Positions 1 through 9,500 of a stretch of DNA of 16,268 nucleotides are shown in pieces. The stretch comes from Phoronis ovalis (taxonomy: Eukaryota; Phoronida; Phoronidae): NCBI GenBank assembly GCA_028565635.1, contig JAOXYB010024246.1, forward strand, positions 1-16,268, given 5' to 3'. The position numbers were made by a program, and so were the translations under genes. Within the stretch, counting starts at the first letter, position 1, and every line of letters starts with the position of its first letter. The notes below the pieces were generated by a model. That model was given only the letters and a program-made list of their open reading frames with translations. It was not told the origin of the DNA and searched no databases.

Positions 1-285
1 AAGTGTTACATACGACGACAACGACGCCTACACTACGACAATATGCCCATCCACCACTATGTGGATGGGCATAAAAAGACATCAGCAGAGTTGCTTCGAA
101 CATATGTCCAAATTGCCAAATAATTATGAACTCGGGACAGCTCTAACAAGTCTGGGAAGGCAGCTTAATACATTATTTTCTGTTGTTATTTTCTATTTAC
201 TAAGAATATTACAGTGGGCAATGTAATTTAAATCTAAAAGTGATAGGTTTACACAAGTATTATTTTATTGTTTTATGATTTCTAC
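1..285 (-). other. PDPK1: Partial intron inside the PDPK1 PH domain
   Basis: The sequence 3' of the donor at 285 on the minus strand holds no PH-domain exon in any frame (no GLFARRR or YYVD-like block), so the rest of the gene lies further left. The far end has an ACGAC-rich tract (11-40) next to a perfect hairpin (42-73), possibly the edge of a mobile element. Confidence 0.7.
42..73. repeat. Perfect inverted repeat (hairpin)
   Basis: ATGCCCATCCAC at 43-54 is the exact reverse complement of GTGGATGGGCAT at 61-72, separated by six bases (CACTAT); the outer T42-A73 pair also matches. It is GC-rich compared with its surroundings and preceded by ACGACGACAACGACG. It would fold into a stable stem as RNA or DNA. 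It is probably part of a dispersed repeat; function unknown. Confidence 0.85.
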
Positions 286-480
286 CTTTCTTTTATCAAT
301 GAGTCCTTGTTTTAGGATTAAATTGCCTTCCACAAATCTGTGATATTTGTTTAACTTTTGTTGCTCTGCTAACAGTATTGTCCTTTCTTCATCTGATATA
401 ATTGTGCTTGCACCGTCATTTTCCACTACTTCCATACCAATTCCAAATAACCTAGACAGTTGTTCCTCATCTAAACCAGT
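286..480 (-). CDS. PDPK1: PDPK1 exon: linker and start of PH domain (residues 368-432)
   Basis: Acceptor gttattgtag|ACTGG, donor AGAAAG|GTAGAA at 285. It encodes an acidic linker ([19 protein letters not shown], then [14 protein letters not shown]) and the first PH strand, [18 protein letters not shown], aligning with human QFVENNLILKMGPVDKRK. The vertebrate exon junction and the phase-0 donor agree that the next exon begins with the GLFARRR-type strand, which is not in this window. The linker is roughly 25 residues shorter than in human PDK1 and lacks its poly-Ser run. Confidence 0.94.
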
Positions 481-3400
481 CTACAATAACATAAGAATGA
501 TAAAACAATTCAAATGCAGAACATCTAATGCAATTCACCAGTAATGCAATTTGAAAATCTGCTAATAAGCAGAATATACAAAGAAATTTCAGAAATTACC
601 AGAAATTCTCTAGATGCTATTAATTATTTAGCATTTATTAATCATAGTAGTATAGCCCTGTTTCACAGAGAAATTTTGCATAATGTTGTCTGATTCCCTG
701 CTATAATGATTGAAAAAATTTACCTCATAATTACTCCACAAGTTTTCGGAGTGATCTGTATTAGCTGGTAAGTACGGTAATAGTTCTGGCGGCTGCAGTT
801 TGTGTAAATTTTCCCAGTCTATCCCTTTAAAGAATGGATGCTGTTTTAATGGCCCATAGCCACCCATTTCTGGACAACCCAATCGCTTTGTTGGATCTAA
901 AACCTACAGTTTGAAAAAATGCAACATACAATACCTAATAATCTTTAATTTGATACATATTATTGCTAATATCATAACAAAGAGTTTAAATTGGTACTGA
1001 AATAAACCCATTACTGAAAATTGGCCTATTGAAAGTACACATTGTGATGTACCTAATCGTGCTCTGTATACTGTCTACCATTCCCACTTTCTTATAAGGC
1101 AAGTTCTCTGCTTATATACATCAACCATGTAATAATTAAAAGATAAAACCCACTGTGAACAAAAACAAACATTTTGAGGTCATTGCTAGATTACAGCTGT
1201 CTATTTGTCTTCCTCATTCACAAGGTATTTAAAAAAAAAATGTTATATTAGTTTTCTTTATTTTTTGTCACAGTTTATCATATTAAAGTTACATTACTTA
1301 CCAATAGTTTCTCTACAAGATCTCTCGCTTTAGGGCAAAAGCAAAACCCGTTAGGGAATTCATATTCCAATTTAGTAATCTTTTGAAAAATTTGGTAATC
1401 ATTTCTACAAAGTGAAAAGCATCAGTTGAATATAAATGATATAACAGACTTCCATACAATGAGACAGAATGTCAAACACAGCAAAAGCAACAAATGTAAA
1501 AAAGTTTAATAAGGACAACCAAATTATCATCACACTGAAACCAAAATTTACTTCTTAAATTCAATATTTTCCAGGACATTATTTATTTCAAAAAAGAATT
1601 TTGTGGAGGGGGTGGGGTGTGACTCCTTCTCCACTTATCTCGGTAAATTATAGGAGGGGAGAGGTATGAAAAATTTCTATACTTCAATCAAGTGATACTT
1701 TATGACCCTTTCAACATTTCATAAACCAGTCAGGTATATTCTTTGTTATGGTAATGGTGCAAATGCTTTTATCTGAGATAATTGTGTTGTCCAGGTTGAA
1801 CTCAAGTAGTTAATAATTTGAAACTAACAGGCAAGCACATTTTAATTCTGTGTACCTGGAAATTGCTAAAACACACAAAATATGCCTAGTCAACAAACAA
1901 ATACTAGGTCACAGACCACAAAATTCAAACACATTCTGTAATGACAGAAACAGTGTACTTGTGTACACTCGCTTGTAATACCCTCCATAAAAGGGTTTCT
2001 GTTTTAGCTCATCATTTTATATTTATACCATATAAGGCATACTGGCAAATAGAAATAGACCGAAAAAACTACTTTGACCACTAAGTTTTTAGTTATTAGT
2101 ATTGTTAAATGCATGTTTAGACTCATACTTGGCCAGATTTTGTTTCATATCACATTTTTAGTACAACTTGAAATCATTAAAATTTATCTGTTTTTGACAA
2201 TATGAGCTAGCTAGGGGGTTCTGCGTTAGCAGCAAGGAGGCTCTTTAAAAAAAGATATGGGTAGTTTATTTCTAATCAAATCATGCACATATAATCATGT
2301 ATAATAATTAATATTAAATATATTGTTGGTGGTGGGCCATTCAAGAAAGTGCTTGCCCCCTCCCTTGTACAACTAAAAGTGAAACGTTATAGTCATGATC
2401 AACTTCTCAAAACATGATAGCTCTTCATCAACACTATTAATACTAAAATGTACTTACCCTCCCCTGAATGGTGGTAACCCTGATAATAACTGATATATAA
2501 TACAACCCAGAGCCCATAAATCAGAACTGAAAGAAAAAAGAGTGATATCAAGAAGTATTATTAGTCTTTACTTAACACAAACTATTTACAGTGTCTTAAT
2601 GACCATGTGATGTTCTTATTTCATTTGTAGGTCAATGACACCCATCACAGAGTGCAAAGCATGATTGTTGCCAATAACTTCTTAACAAGGAACTTGCTAC
2701 CCCTGCATATTCCTAATTCTCCTGTGTTGTTGCAAATATTGTTGATTTGGATCATAACAACAATTTCCTCTGCAGGTTTCTTCATTAAAGTATACATTAA
2801 TTCTTAGTGACAGAAGTCATAAAGAATTACTAAATGTTTGATGCCAAATAGCAGGTTCATACTAAAAATCATATAACCATACTAGTTATGCATACCTATA
2901 ATATGTATTTTTACTTGTCAGAACCTCTGGTGAGACATACTGAGCTGTTCCTACAAATGAATTTCTTCGTTGTTGCTCATTGTTATCTAAAAATAAAATA
3001 CACATACCATTACTTTATAGTTTTTCAATTATTTGTATTTACTGTAAATTTTTGTTTATTCTCAACATTAAATATTAAAAGCCAGTCTATAAGTTTTGTA
3101 ACAGGACTAGAAATTTACTGTTAATACCTGTTTCATCTGCTTCTTTTAGTACTTTGGCTGATCCAAAATCAGTGATTTGTATATGCATCTGTTCACTCAT
3201 TAGAATATTTTCAGGCTTTAGGTCCCTGAAATAATTTAATTAAAACTTATACATTGATATTCTTAACAGCGTACTAGCTATATGCAATTAGTTTTATGTG
3301 TTAAGCAGTTGAACAAGAAAAAGAACTACTCTCTTTTTAGATGGATTTAATTCTTCACTAAGCAAGTTAAAACTGTATCAAACACCAAAGCATATTTAAA

Positions 3401-6400
3401 CGGGTACAGAACTGAAGCTCTTTAGCTTACTCAGAGTGTAACTGTACAGGAAAAGGAAATTCAATGCACATTGTGCAACATCTCAAAATATGTTTTTTGA
3501 TAAACAGTTCATTTGAAACAACATGTAATCGGGCATAATACTACAATACTGTCTGGTTGTTAATCTTGATATCTAACATTTATCTTTACATTAGTCCATA
3601 CCTGTTGTTTATGAGAAAAAATGTCAATGCCCGATAATAACACAAGGCTTGGGAAATACAGATCAATATAATTGTTTTTCATTGACATCTCAAATTACCA
3701 GTATACTTGAACAAGTACAAGAAATATAACAGAGCCATCTGCATTCAAGCAAGAGCATTAGTGTGTTAATAATCAGTTGTCATACCTGTGTATCATGTTG
3801 AGACTGTGTAAATGCTCTAAAGCCAAAAGAATTTCAGCTGCGTAGAATGCTGTACACTTTTCATCAAATGAGCCCAGTTTATGAATATAATCTAACAATT
3901 CACCACGAGGTGCATAACTTAATACAAAGTCTGGATATAAATATAAGGAAAAGATTATACTATTAATACAGTTTAAAATGGAGGTTTGTTAAAAGCGAAA
4001 TTAAGAGAAATTAATGGGCAATTATGCTAAGAAACATCAAAATTCAGTAATGTAACTTGAAAAAAAACTTGAGAACTTATGATACTCAAATTCTGAAAGG
4101 ATACATAATCTGGTAGGATCTTGAAATGTATAGTACAGCTTTACAAAGAAAGGATGATTTAGTTTGGAGAAGATTTCCTTTTCTCTCATTACATATTCTG
4201 TCTTCTTTTCTTTCATAATGTGTTGCTTTTCTAATACTTTTACTGTAACAGAACATCAATGCATAACAATAAAAATAACTCACTTATAAAATGCTGTTAT
4301 GACTTTGTGAGATTCTACGCCACAGGACAAAATTGTCCACAGAGGATATGTAATCCCTTTGCAAAGTGACTGTCTTAATTCCTGCAGCAGGAGAGCAAGA
4401 TATCCCCAGGAGAGGAGATCACACCTTGTGGAAACATCAGCGATAACTATGGACATGTTCAAGCATACTTTACACACACACACACACACATAATATTCAA
4501 GTAGCTTGGCAAATAATTAGTTTTATATGTAGTGATCAAGGAAAGTCATCTACAATATACTAGAAGGGTCAGTGTGGAAACTTACTTGCAAATTGTTGTT
4601 CTGTGCTGACCTCACGCGCAAGAAATACCTACAACAATAAAACTGAATTTCACATCACCCTAACAAGACATAATATACAGTACGTGTTAATCAATAAAAA
4701 ACTTAGGTTGTAATATGAACAAAATATGTAAACACATATTAAAAAATATCCTAGAGCGGCTTGGGAGAAAATAAACAGTAATTATTTTGTCACAATAAGC
4801 ATTGTACTGTGATGCAAATGCAATTTTCAACATAACGTAAGAGGGAATAATTTCAATTTATACATACAGTGTTTCTAGAAAAAAATGTAATCAACTGAAA
4901 TGTAATTACTGTAGAGTATGAGCCTTCCCCGATAATTTTTCCAAATATAAAATCTTGAGGTGTTCTCTTGGCTCGTAGGCTAGATCTTTTTCCTTTGGCT
5001 TCAGCATCTACTGACTTTGATTCCCCAGTGTTGCTAGCCATTGTTGCGCTTCCGCCTCTGGTGTCCAGCTGCGACTGATTGGTCACATTTGGACCAGACT
5101 GTAAAAAGAACGTAGGAATATTACTTAAATATCTAATGTTCATCCATTGAAAATGTGGATAGAACAGTTTTCTGTACACATTAGTCATGTTGTATTTTAT
5201 TAAAATTGTTTATATCATAAGTATCGAAGGTTTTGTTTATGTCTGGCAATTAAAAAGTTATAGGTTTGGGCAATTAAAATAAATTGGCATTACTAATTTT
5301 ATGATCATTAAACATTTTTGAATAAAATGAATCCCATTATTTTCTTTGCCTATTCAGATCTATTTTTTATTATTAATATATTAATCATTTTTTTTAAATA
5401 AACAAGGAAAAGGTAATTATCATTACTTGTGATGTCACCACCAAACCCATGCCAAACCCACAATGACAAAACTAAAAAAATTGTTATTAAATTATTAGAT
5501 GTAAACAAGCCAGTTATCAAATTCTACCTTCCCAGAATTCTTTCCTAAATCAATATTTACTAAAGAAAAATAAGCTGTTCCAAGAATGTTATAATGTTCT
5601 AACATCATACTTTCTGAGCATATACTACTTTCTAAGCATTGTAGCCATGTTGAATTAAAAAATTTAAGATTTCGACATTCTGTGGCATCGCAATTCAAAA
5701 ATTTGAATCTGGTCACATAACTGAACACAGCCATTTTTGGTACACAACACAAATACATATCTTACATATATTTTTACACATTAAAACTGAGCCTAGACAG
5801 TGTTATAAAGGAACTCAATTATTATGTGCATTTTTAAACAAATAGCAAAACAGCATGTTTATCTCATGTCATAGCTGTCAGGTCTCCTTCTGGTACCATT
5901 TTTCAACCATTTTTCGACTACTATACTCAATAGAAAATTATCCAAAACTTGCCAATGTCCAAATCAAAAATTCTCCCACATTGACATGTATATGATGTAG
6001 AGTTCATTGTTATAAAGTATACTACCAAGAAATACATGTATTTCAACATAAAAAAAGTATTTCTAGTTATTATAAATTATTACTTCATATTTCACTTGGG
6101 GGATGTTCCAATATATTTTGAGTGGGGCATGCCACTAAGGGCAATAACTTCAGACAAACTCTGCAGTGAAAATGTGCAAATATGGACCCCAAATTACCAA
6201 AAATGATAACCACTGTCAGTGTACAAACGATATAATACACTATTTTCTATGAAATATTAAATTCATTCTATACGTTCTGAAGAATGTTTTTAACTATGTC
6301 TCAAAAATGATAAGCATGCTATACCAAAAGGTACCCATTCCATATAAAAAAACCGGCCATCATCACAAGCCCCACACACTAAAATAACTGTCCATGTATT

Positions 6401-6531
6401 TTACTCTACTGACTTACTCTATAACAATGTGGGAGTCAAGAATTTTACTCAAAACAAAAATTATTTCTACTTAAGGAGAAACTCACCTTTTTTGGTTTAA
6501 AATAATGTATCAGTTTTCTTAACTTCTTCAT
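286..6531 (-). CDS. PDPK1: PDPK1 orthologue, 3-phosphoinositide-dependent protein kinase 1 (spliced, 3'-partial)
   Basis: Spliced CDS on the minus strand: join of 6487-6531, 5039/5098 down to 4910, 4586-4628, 4105-4242, 3786-3930, 3128-3225, 2896-2986, 2458-2526, 1302-1404, 724-903 and 286-480. Every junction is GT-AG and every phase matches, giving 432 codons (numbering from the 6531 ATG). Seen: glycine loop GEGSYSTV (72-79), catalytic Lys94, alpha-C Glu113, HRDLKPEN (186-193), DFG (206-208), activation-loop [13 protein letters not shown] (228-240) with Ser229 at the PDK1 autophosphorylation position, DLWALG (252-257), RLGC (314-317), then a PH-domain start ([16 protein letters not shown]). 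Known of the family: PDK1 is an AGC Ser/Thr kinase recruited to PI(3,4,5)P3 by its C-terminal PH domain; it phosphorylates activation loops of AKT, S6K, SGK, RSK and PKC. Human PDPK1 has 556 residues, so about 100 residues (most of the PH domain) lie off the left edge. The DFG-SAK and APRGELL wording differs from vertebrates, consistent with an invertebrate. Identity is very sure; the first exon is less so. Confidence 0.96.
724..903 (-). CDS. PDPK1: PDPK1 exon: end of kinase domain (residues 308-367)
   Basis: Acceptor cattttttcaaactgtag-type tract ending at 904, donor TATGAG|GTAAAT at 723. The 60 codons are phase 0 at both ends. They encode [42 protein letters not shown] and the start of the acidic interdomain linker ([14 protein letters not shown]). 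RLGC near the end of the kinase domain and the PYLPA block closing it are both PDK1-like. The frame stays open for 31 codons past the donor to a stop at 628, so retaining this intron would give a kinase lacking the PH domain. Confidence 0.95.
1302..1404 (-). CDS. PDPK1: PDPK1 exon: helices G-H (residues 273-307)
   Basis: Acceptor gcttttcactttgtag, donor CTATTG|GTAAGT. It encodes [18 protein letters not shown] and then [10 protein letters not shown], matching the GNEYLIFQKIIKLEYDFP and [10 protein letters not shown] blocks of vertebrate PDK1. The short NGFCFC segment between them (human EKFFP) is unusual in holding two cysteines. The exon ends in phase 0. Confidence 0.95.
1405..2457 (-). other. 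PDPK1: PDPK1 intron (between residues 273 codons)
   Basis: A 1053-nt intron, the second longest among the internal ones. It holds G-rich patches on the + strand (GGAGGGGGTGGGGTG near 1605-1619, and again near 1652-1664 and 2325-2337) and no open frame resembling a protein. I see no further exon in it. Confidence 0.75.
2458..2526 (-). CDS. PDPK1: PDPK1 exon: helix F (residues 250-273)
   Basis: A 69-nt exon with acceptor cttttttctttcag and donor GGAGG|GTAAGT. It encodes [20 protein letters not shown] and [15 protein letters not shown] is the kinase subdomain IX block in its PDK1-specific form. It begins with the third base of the Ser250 codon and ends two bases into the Gly273 codon. Confidence 0.95.
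2896..2986 (-). CDS. PDPK1: PDPK1 exon: activation loop (residues 220-250)
   Basis: Acceptor tattttatttttag, donor TATAG|GTATGC at 2895. It encodes [20 protein letters not shown] and VLTSKNTYY. Ser229 in NSFVGT aligns with human Ser241, which PDK1 phosphorylates on itself in trans and which is required for activity. A second GT inside the exon (ACAA|GTAAAA near 2914) looks like a donor, but using it would lose residues aligned with vertebrate PDK1 and break the phase with the following exon, so the distal donor is chosen. The loop insert before RRNSF is Asn/Gln-rich and polar. Confidence 0.94.
3128..3225 (-). CDS. PDPK1: PDPK1 exon: catalytic loop and DFG (residues 187-220)
   Basis: Acceptor attatttcag|GGACC, donor ACAG|GTATTA. 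It completes HRD, then encodes [20 protein letters not shown] and [12 protein letters not shown]. Asp188 is the catalytic base, Asn193 and Asp206 bind Mg-ATP. DFG is followed by Ser rather than the Thr of vertebrate PDK1 (DFGTAK), a common conservative variant. The exon starts with the last base of the Arg codon and ends after one base of the Asp220 codon. Confidence 0.95.
3786..3930 (-). CDS. PDPK1: PDPK1 exon: hinge to catalytic loop (residues 139-187)
   Basis: Acceptor ttatatttatatccag, donor ACACAG|GTATGA. It encodes the hinge [13 protein letters not shown] (hinge Ser143 and Ala145 match human Ser160 and Ala162), helices D and E ([20 protein letters not shown]) and LHSLNMIHR, stopping two bases into the Arg codon of the HRD motif. 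The helix-E sequence is longer in identity to PDK1 than to other AGC kinases, supporting the assignment. Confidence 0.95.
4105..4242 (-). CDS. PDPK1: PDPK1 exon: catalytic lysine, alpha-C helix and PIF pocket (residues 93-139)
   Basis: Acceptor ttctgttacag at 4243-4244, donor TTAT|GTATCC at 4104. It encodes IKVLEK (catalytic Lys94), alpha-C with YVMREKEI (Glu113 forms the salt bridge) and [17 protein letters not shown]. The PIF pocket, which docks the hydrophobic motif of substrate kinases, is readable: Lys98, Ile101, Met102, Thr131, Gln133 and Leu138 align with human Lys115, Ile118, Ile119, Thr148, Gln150 and Leu155. Lys114 replaces human Arg131, a conservative change in the phosphate-binding site. 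The donor GTATCC is weaker than the others, but the frame across the junction (T|AC = Tyr139) is forced. Confidence 0.95.
4472..4490. repeat. (AC)n microsatellite
   Basis: Nineteen bases of uninterrupted AC dinucleotide in the PDPK1 intron between the exons at 4242 and 4586. Likely length-polymorphic; no function implied. Confidence 0.95.
4586..4628 (-). CDS. PDPK1: PDPK1 exon: beta2-beta3 of the N-lobe (residues 79-93)
   Basis: A 43-nt micro-exon too short to show as an open frame. Acceptor ttattgttgtag|GTATTT, donor GCAA|GTAAGT. It encodes [14 protein letters not shown] plus the first base of the Ile codon before the catalytic lysine. The VxLARE block follows the glycine loop and matches the equivalent VVLARE of vertebrate PDK1 directly. 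It starts in phase 0 and ends after one base of a codon. Confidence 0.95.
4910..5098 (-). CDS. PDPK1: PDPK1 exon: N-terminal tail and glycine-rich loop (residues 16-78)
   Basis: The acceptor is a good polypyrimidine tract (ttctttttacag) ending at 5099; the donor is ACA|GTAATT at 4909. The 63 codons are phase 0 at both ends. The first 45 or so residues are a polar, Ser/Thr/Lys-rich and probably disordered tail, then [10 protein letters not shown] leads into the kinase N-lobe ([13 protein letters not shown]). Lys59 sits where human PDK1 has Lys76, one of the phosphate-pocket residues. An internal ATG at 5041-5039 (Met35, MASNTGES) is an alternative start, giving a tail similar in length to the shorter human isoform. 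The open frame continues upstream of the acceptor to 5188, but that stretch contains the pyrimidine tract and has no family resemblance, so I treat it as intron. Confidence 0.92.
5099..6486 (-). other. PDPK1: PDPK1 intron 1
   Basis: A 1388-nt, AT-rich intron between the first coding exon and the glycine-loop exon. The minus-strand open frame at 5495-5758 has no family resemblance and no matching splice sites in a useful phase. It contains the repeat-like motif at 6121-6150. Nothing else is recognised. Confidence 0.6.
6121..6150. repeat. Imperfect palindrome followed by AAGGGCAATAACTT motif
   Basis: AGTGGGGCATGCCACT (6121-6136) is palindromic apart from one extra G. It is followed at once by AAGGGCAATAACTT (6137-6150), of the AAGGGAGATAACTC type that I associate with dispersed repeats in bivalves and gastropods. 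That association is from memory and not tested here. It suggests a repeat remnant in the intron. Confidence 0.4.
6487..6531 (-). CDS. PDPK1: PDPK1 first coding exon (residues 1-15)
   Basis: An ATG at 6531 opens 15 codons ([15 protein letters not shown]) that run directly into a textbook donor AAG|GTGAGT (6486-6481). The exon ends in phase 0, exactly what the acceptor at 5099 needs. The peptide is strongly basic, with seven Lys/Arg in fifteen, and could contact acidic membrane, which is inference. There is an AG just 5' of it (6534-6535, ATTAG|CTATG), so it may be an internal exon joined to a far upstream 5'UTR exon; the TATA-like sequence on the minus strand (6549-6541) is too near the ATG to set its transcription start. 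Alternatively translation begins at the ATG at 5041 in the next exon. Only RNA evidence can decide. Confidence 0.6.
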
Positions 6532-6533
6532 AG

Positions 6534-9500
6534 CTAATGTATTTTTATATTAAATAGATTCAATACAACCCTTGATAAAGATTACAGACTTTACAGGAGG
6601 TTGAACAAAACAACTCTTAGAACAGGTGGTGTCAGTCTAGTACACATCCCCTGTTGCCCCTATTTATATATAACTTGTTTACAAACTTTCATTGTGACGT
6701 GTTAATTTTCATTATTTGCAAGCTTATAATATCTTAAGTTCCTGTGCAGTAATAAAAAGGTTTTTAATTGTAAACAACACTGTTTTTTAAGGTTAAGGAA
6801 ACAAGAACAATATGGTTTAATTATTACTTAGTATTTTCTCAATTTTTGGATTATAATTATCTTTATGATAATTATAAACCAGGCATGTTTTCTTACTGAA
6901 TATCGTCACATTTATCAAAGATAGCTTCCCAAGATGTGAATAAAAAATAGTAACCGGGACTCTTTATTTGAATATGGATCATGATTTCCAAGGTTGCTTC
7001 CTTATTACCCAGTATCCTGCGATTAAGGATGTCCGCTGGTATTAAATAGTTTATGAGAAAGTTAAAATATCATGAGCAACATCAACACATTTGTGCCCAT
7101 GCTAAAATATTTTCTTGGTTAGCATGTTTACAACAAGATTTAACCACTTTGGAGTTTTCCCAATCACATTTAAATTCTGACAGGTAGAGGAAAAACATGT
7201 TTTTTATTCATGATCATATGATTCAATGTTTTTTTTATCAACAATCATTTTACGTGAAAAATTTAAAAAAACATGTGTAGAATAATTGTAGAATATTTAG
7301 TGAGGTACAGTTAGAAATGGAGAAATGCTTAGTCAGAGAGAGATATACATTCAAAATTGGTGAAACATTGCCATCTAATTACCAAATTTCAAAAACAGTT
7401 TTATCTCATAACCATCCAATACAATTTGTAAATAAACAATTTTTATGAATGACAATCCTACAACCATCCTATTAACTTATTTACAAACAAAAAAATTGAA
7501 AAGTACACTCCACCTAATCTTAAATTTCAATTTATTTAGGATAATCTGAAGTAATTCGAAATTTAAATGTAAATTATGTAAGGTCGTGGTATAATCCATT
7601 TATTCAAATATATTTTAATGTATTCCCTACATCATATGTTTTGCTGGTTGAACCTTAATATTTATTTCTTTTTACAAAGTTACATAGCTATTTTCATCAA
7701 AATTCAATCAGTTCATTACTGGTAGATTTGGTAAACAACTGAAAATAAAATTGTTTACTATGACAGTCACAGGAAACACAAGTTGGCTACTTTAATTATT
7801 TATTTTGAAAATTACTAGGAGTAAATAATCATAACAAATAAATCATTCACTAGCATTTGACCTGAATTACTACTCTTAGAATATCTACCTATTAATGTAC
7901 AAATAATATTATTGGCCTTGAAACTGAAAATGCTATTTAGTAAACAAAACCGTTTAAAACATTACAAAAACCAAATTCACCTGATAACAAAACCTTCACC
8001 TTGAAAATTTCAAATCAAAAAATTTAATTTATCCACTTCGCAAATCTCTGTCCACACAGATAAAAACCAATTCAAATGTAACTAAATCATGGAGTACACC
8101 TATGCCCATGTCCAATATTCTGATGTCACATTGGGTCCTTGTTCACACTACAATGTTCAAATTTGTTTGAAGTTTCAACTTGCTTTATAAACAAATTTTG
8201 AAAATTGGAAACAAGTATAAACACAATTTCAGGAAAAAACAGTCTAATTTTAATAGTTTAAATTTGATCTTGCAGATAGCAAATATCTTGCAAAGGTTAT
8301 ATTCATAATTAAGTATGAACACTTTCTAATTCTCCACATTGCATAATACACAGATTATCTAAGTAAACAGCTCTAAATATATATCATATTTCTTAATGAG
8401 AAAGTTCAACAAGTTCAGGAGATCATTCAAGAATAATTAATTCTAAATGTAGATAGATCGTGTGTGCCTGTTTGTGTGCACGTGTATATATGTCAGTACA
8501 CAATTTTCTCAACTTTTTGCATGTGAATACAGATTTGGCAGTCCAATTTTTCAAAGCGACTTGAGTTTCTTGTTTGAATGGGATATTAGTGTGTATGTAT
8601 ACATATGTATTAGTAGATAATTCATTCTTTAAAAAGTTTAAACATTTTTTTTGGATTTCAACAATTTCTGGTTGAAAGGTCAAGCTGTATAAAAAATTAA
8701 AGTACTCAAACTTTGCTTTCTAACTGAAATATTTATTTGTTACAGAAATCTACATGCAGACACATTATCTATCAACCTTTGAAGGAACATTATTACAGTG
8801 TGACTATGAAATTTCTTTGATCTGTAAGCTATCAAGTGCTTGATTTTTTAAACTGTAGTAGGAACCCTGGTGACAACACAATTGTGATTATAGGTATTTT
8901 TCCAAATGATGAGTCATATAACTTTGTTTTTCTTTGAAGAATGTTCATACAATTAAAAATACCCAGTAACATCAGAACAAAGCTCATGTGCCAAGGTCTG
9001 GACGAAAAAAATCAAACATTGAGTGCAAGATGTAATTCAAAGGCTATTTATAAATGACTCAAGTATAGGATAAATTATTGATTACAATCTATTAATATGC
9101 AACAACCTTGATCAAACCATTCATAATACATTCAGAAACCAATCTATGCTAAATAATCAAATAATACATAACTTGCATGCTTTAAGCTAGTAGAACCAGA
9201 AACAATTTTTGGAAACTTTAATTTGAGACTTTTTCATTAATTAGTAAATACTTTGTAATTGTTGTTATACTCAGATATATCTAATATCAAGCTACTTTCA
9301 AGATTACCATGAAAAGCAATGACACAATTTTTCAACTACAACTTATCTTTAAACTAACATTTAATAAGCTGTTTAATTTGTTCATATTGATTAACCCCCT
9401 CATCTCACTCTCTTTTACTTTACTTGTTGCATAAATCTGATTATTTCAAGACAAAGGGTTAACATTTCTTTAAGGTACTCATTCTATTTTGAACCCCTCT

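Noticed and set aside
347-544. Plus-strand open frame over the PDPK1 linker/PH exon
   Set aside because: It is the antisense shadow of the exon at 286-480 and has no family resemblance.
2896-2915. Alternative donor ACAA|GTAAAA in the activation-loop exon
   Set aside because: It would remove aligned residues before DLWALG and break the reading frame with the next exon.
4280-4489. Minus-strand frame of 69 codons in a PDPK1 intron
   Set aside because: It is built partly from the AC microsatellite (Cys-Val repeats) and lies between two well-defined exons.
5099-5188. Extension of the glycine-loop exon upstream to a start at 5188
   Set aside because: The extension runs through a pyrimidine tract and AG acceptor and has no similarity to PDK1; the phase-0 exon at 6487-6531 fits better. 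It cannot be wholly excluded as an alternative first exon.
8423-8683. Minus-strand frame of 86 codons
   Set aside because: It begins at a non-ATG codon, is partly TG/CA repeat, and shows no motif or splice context.
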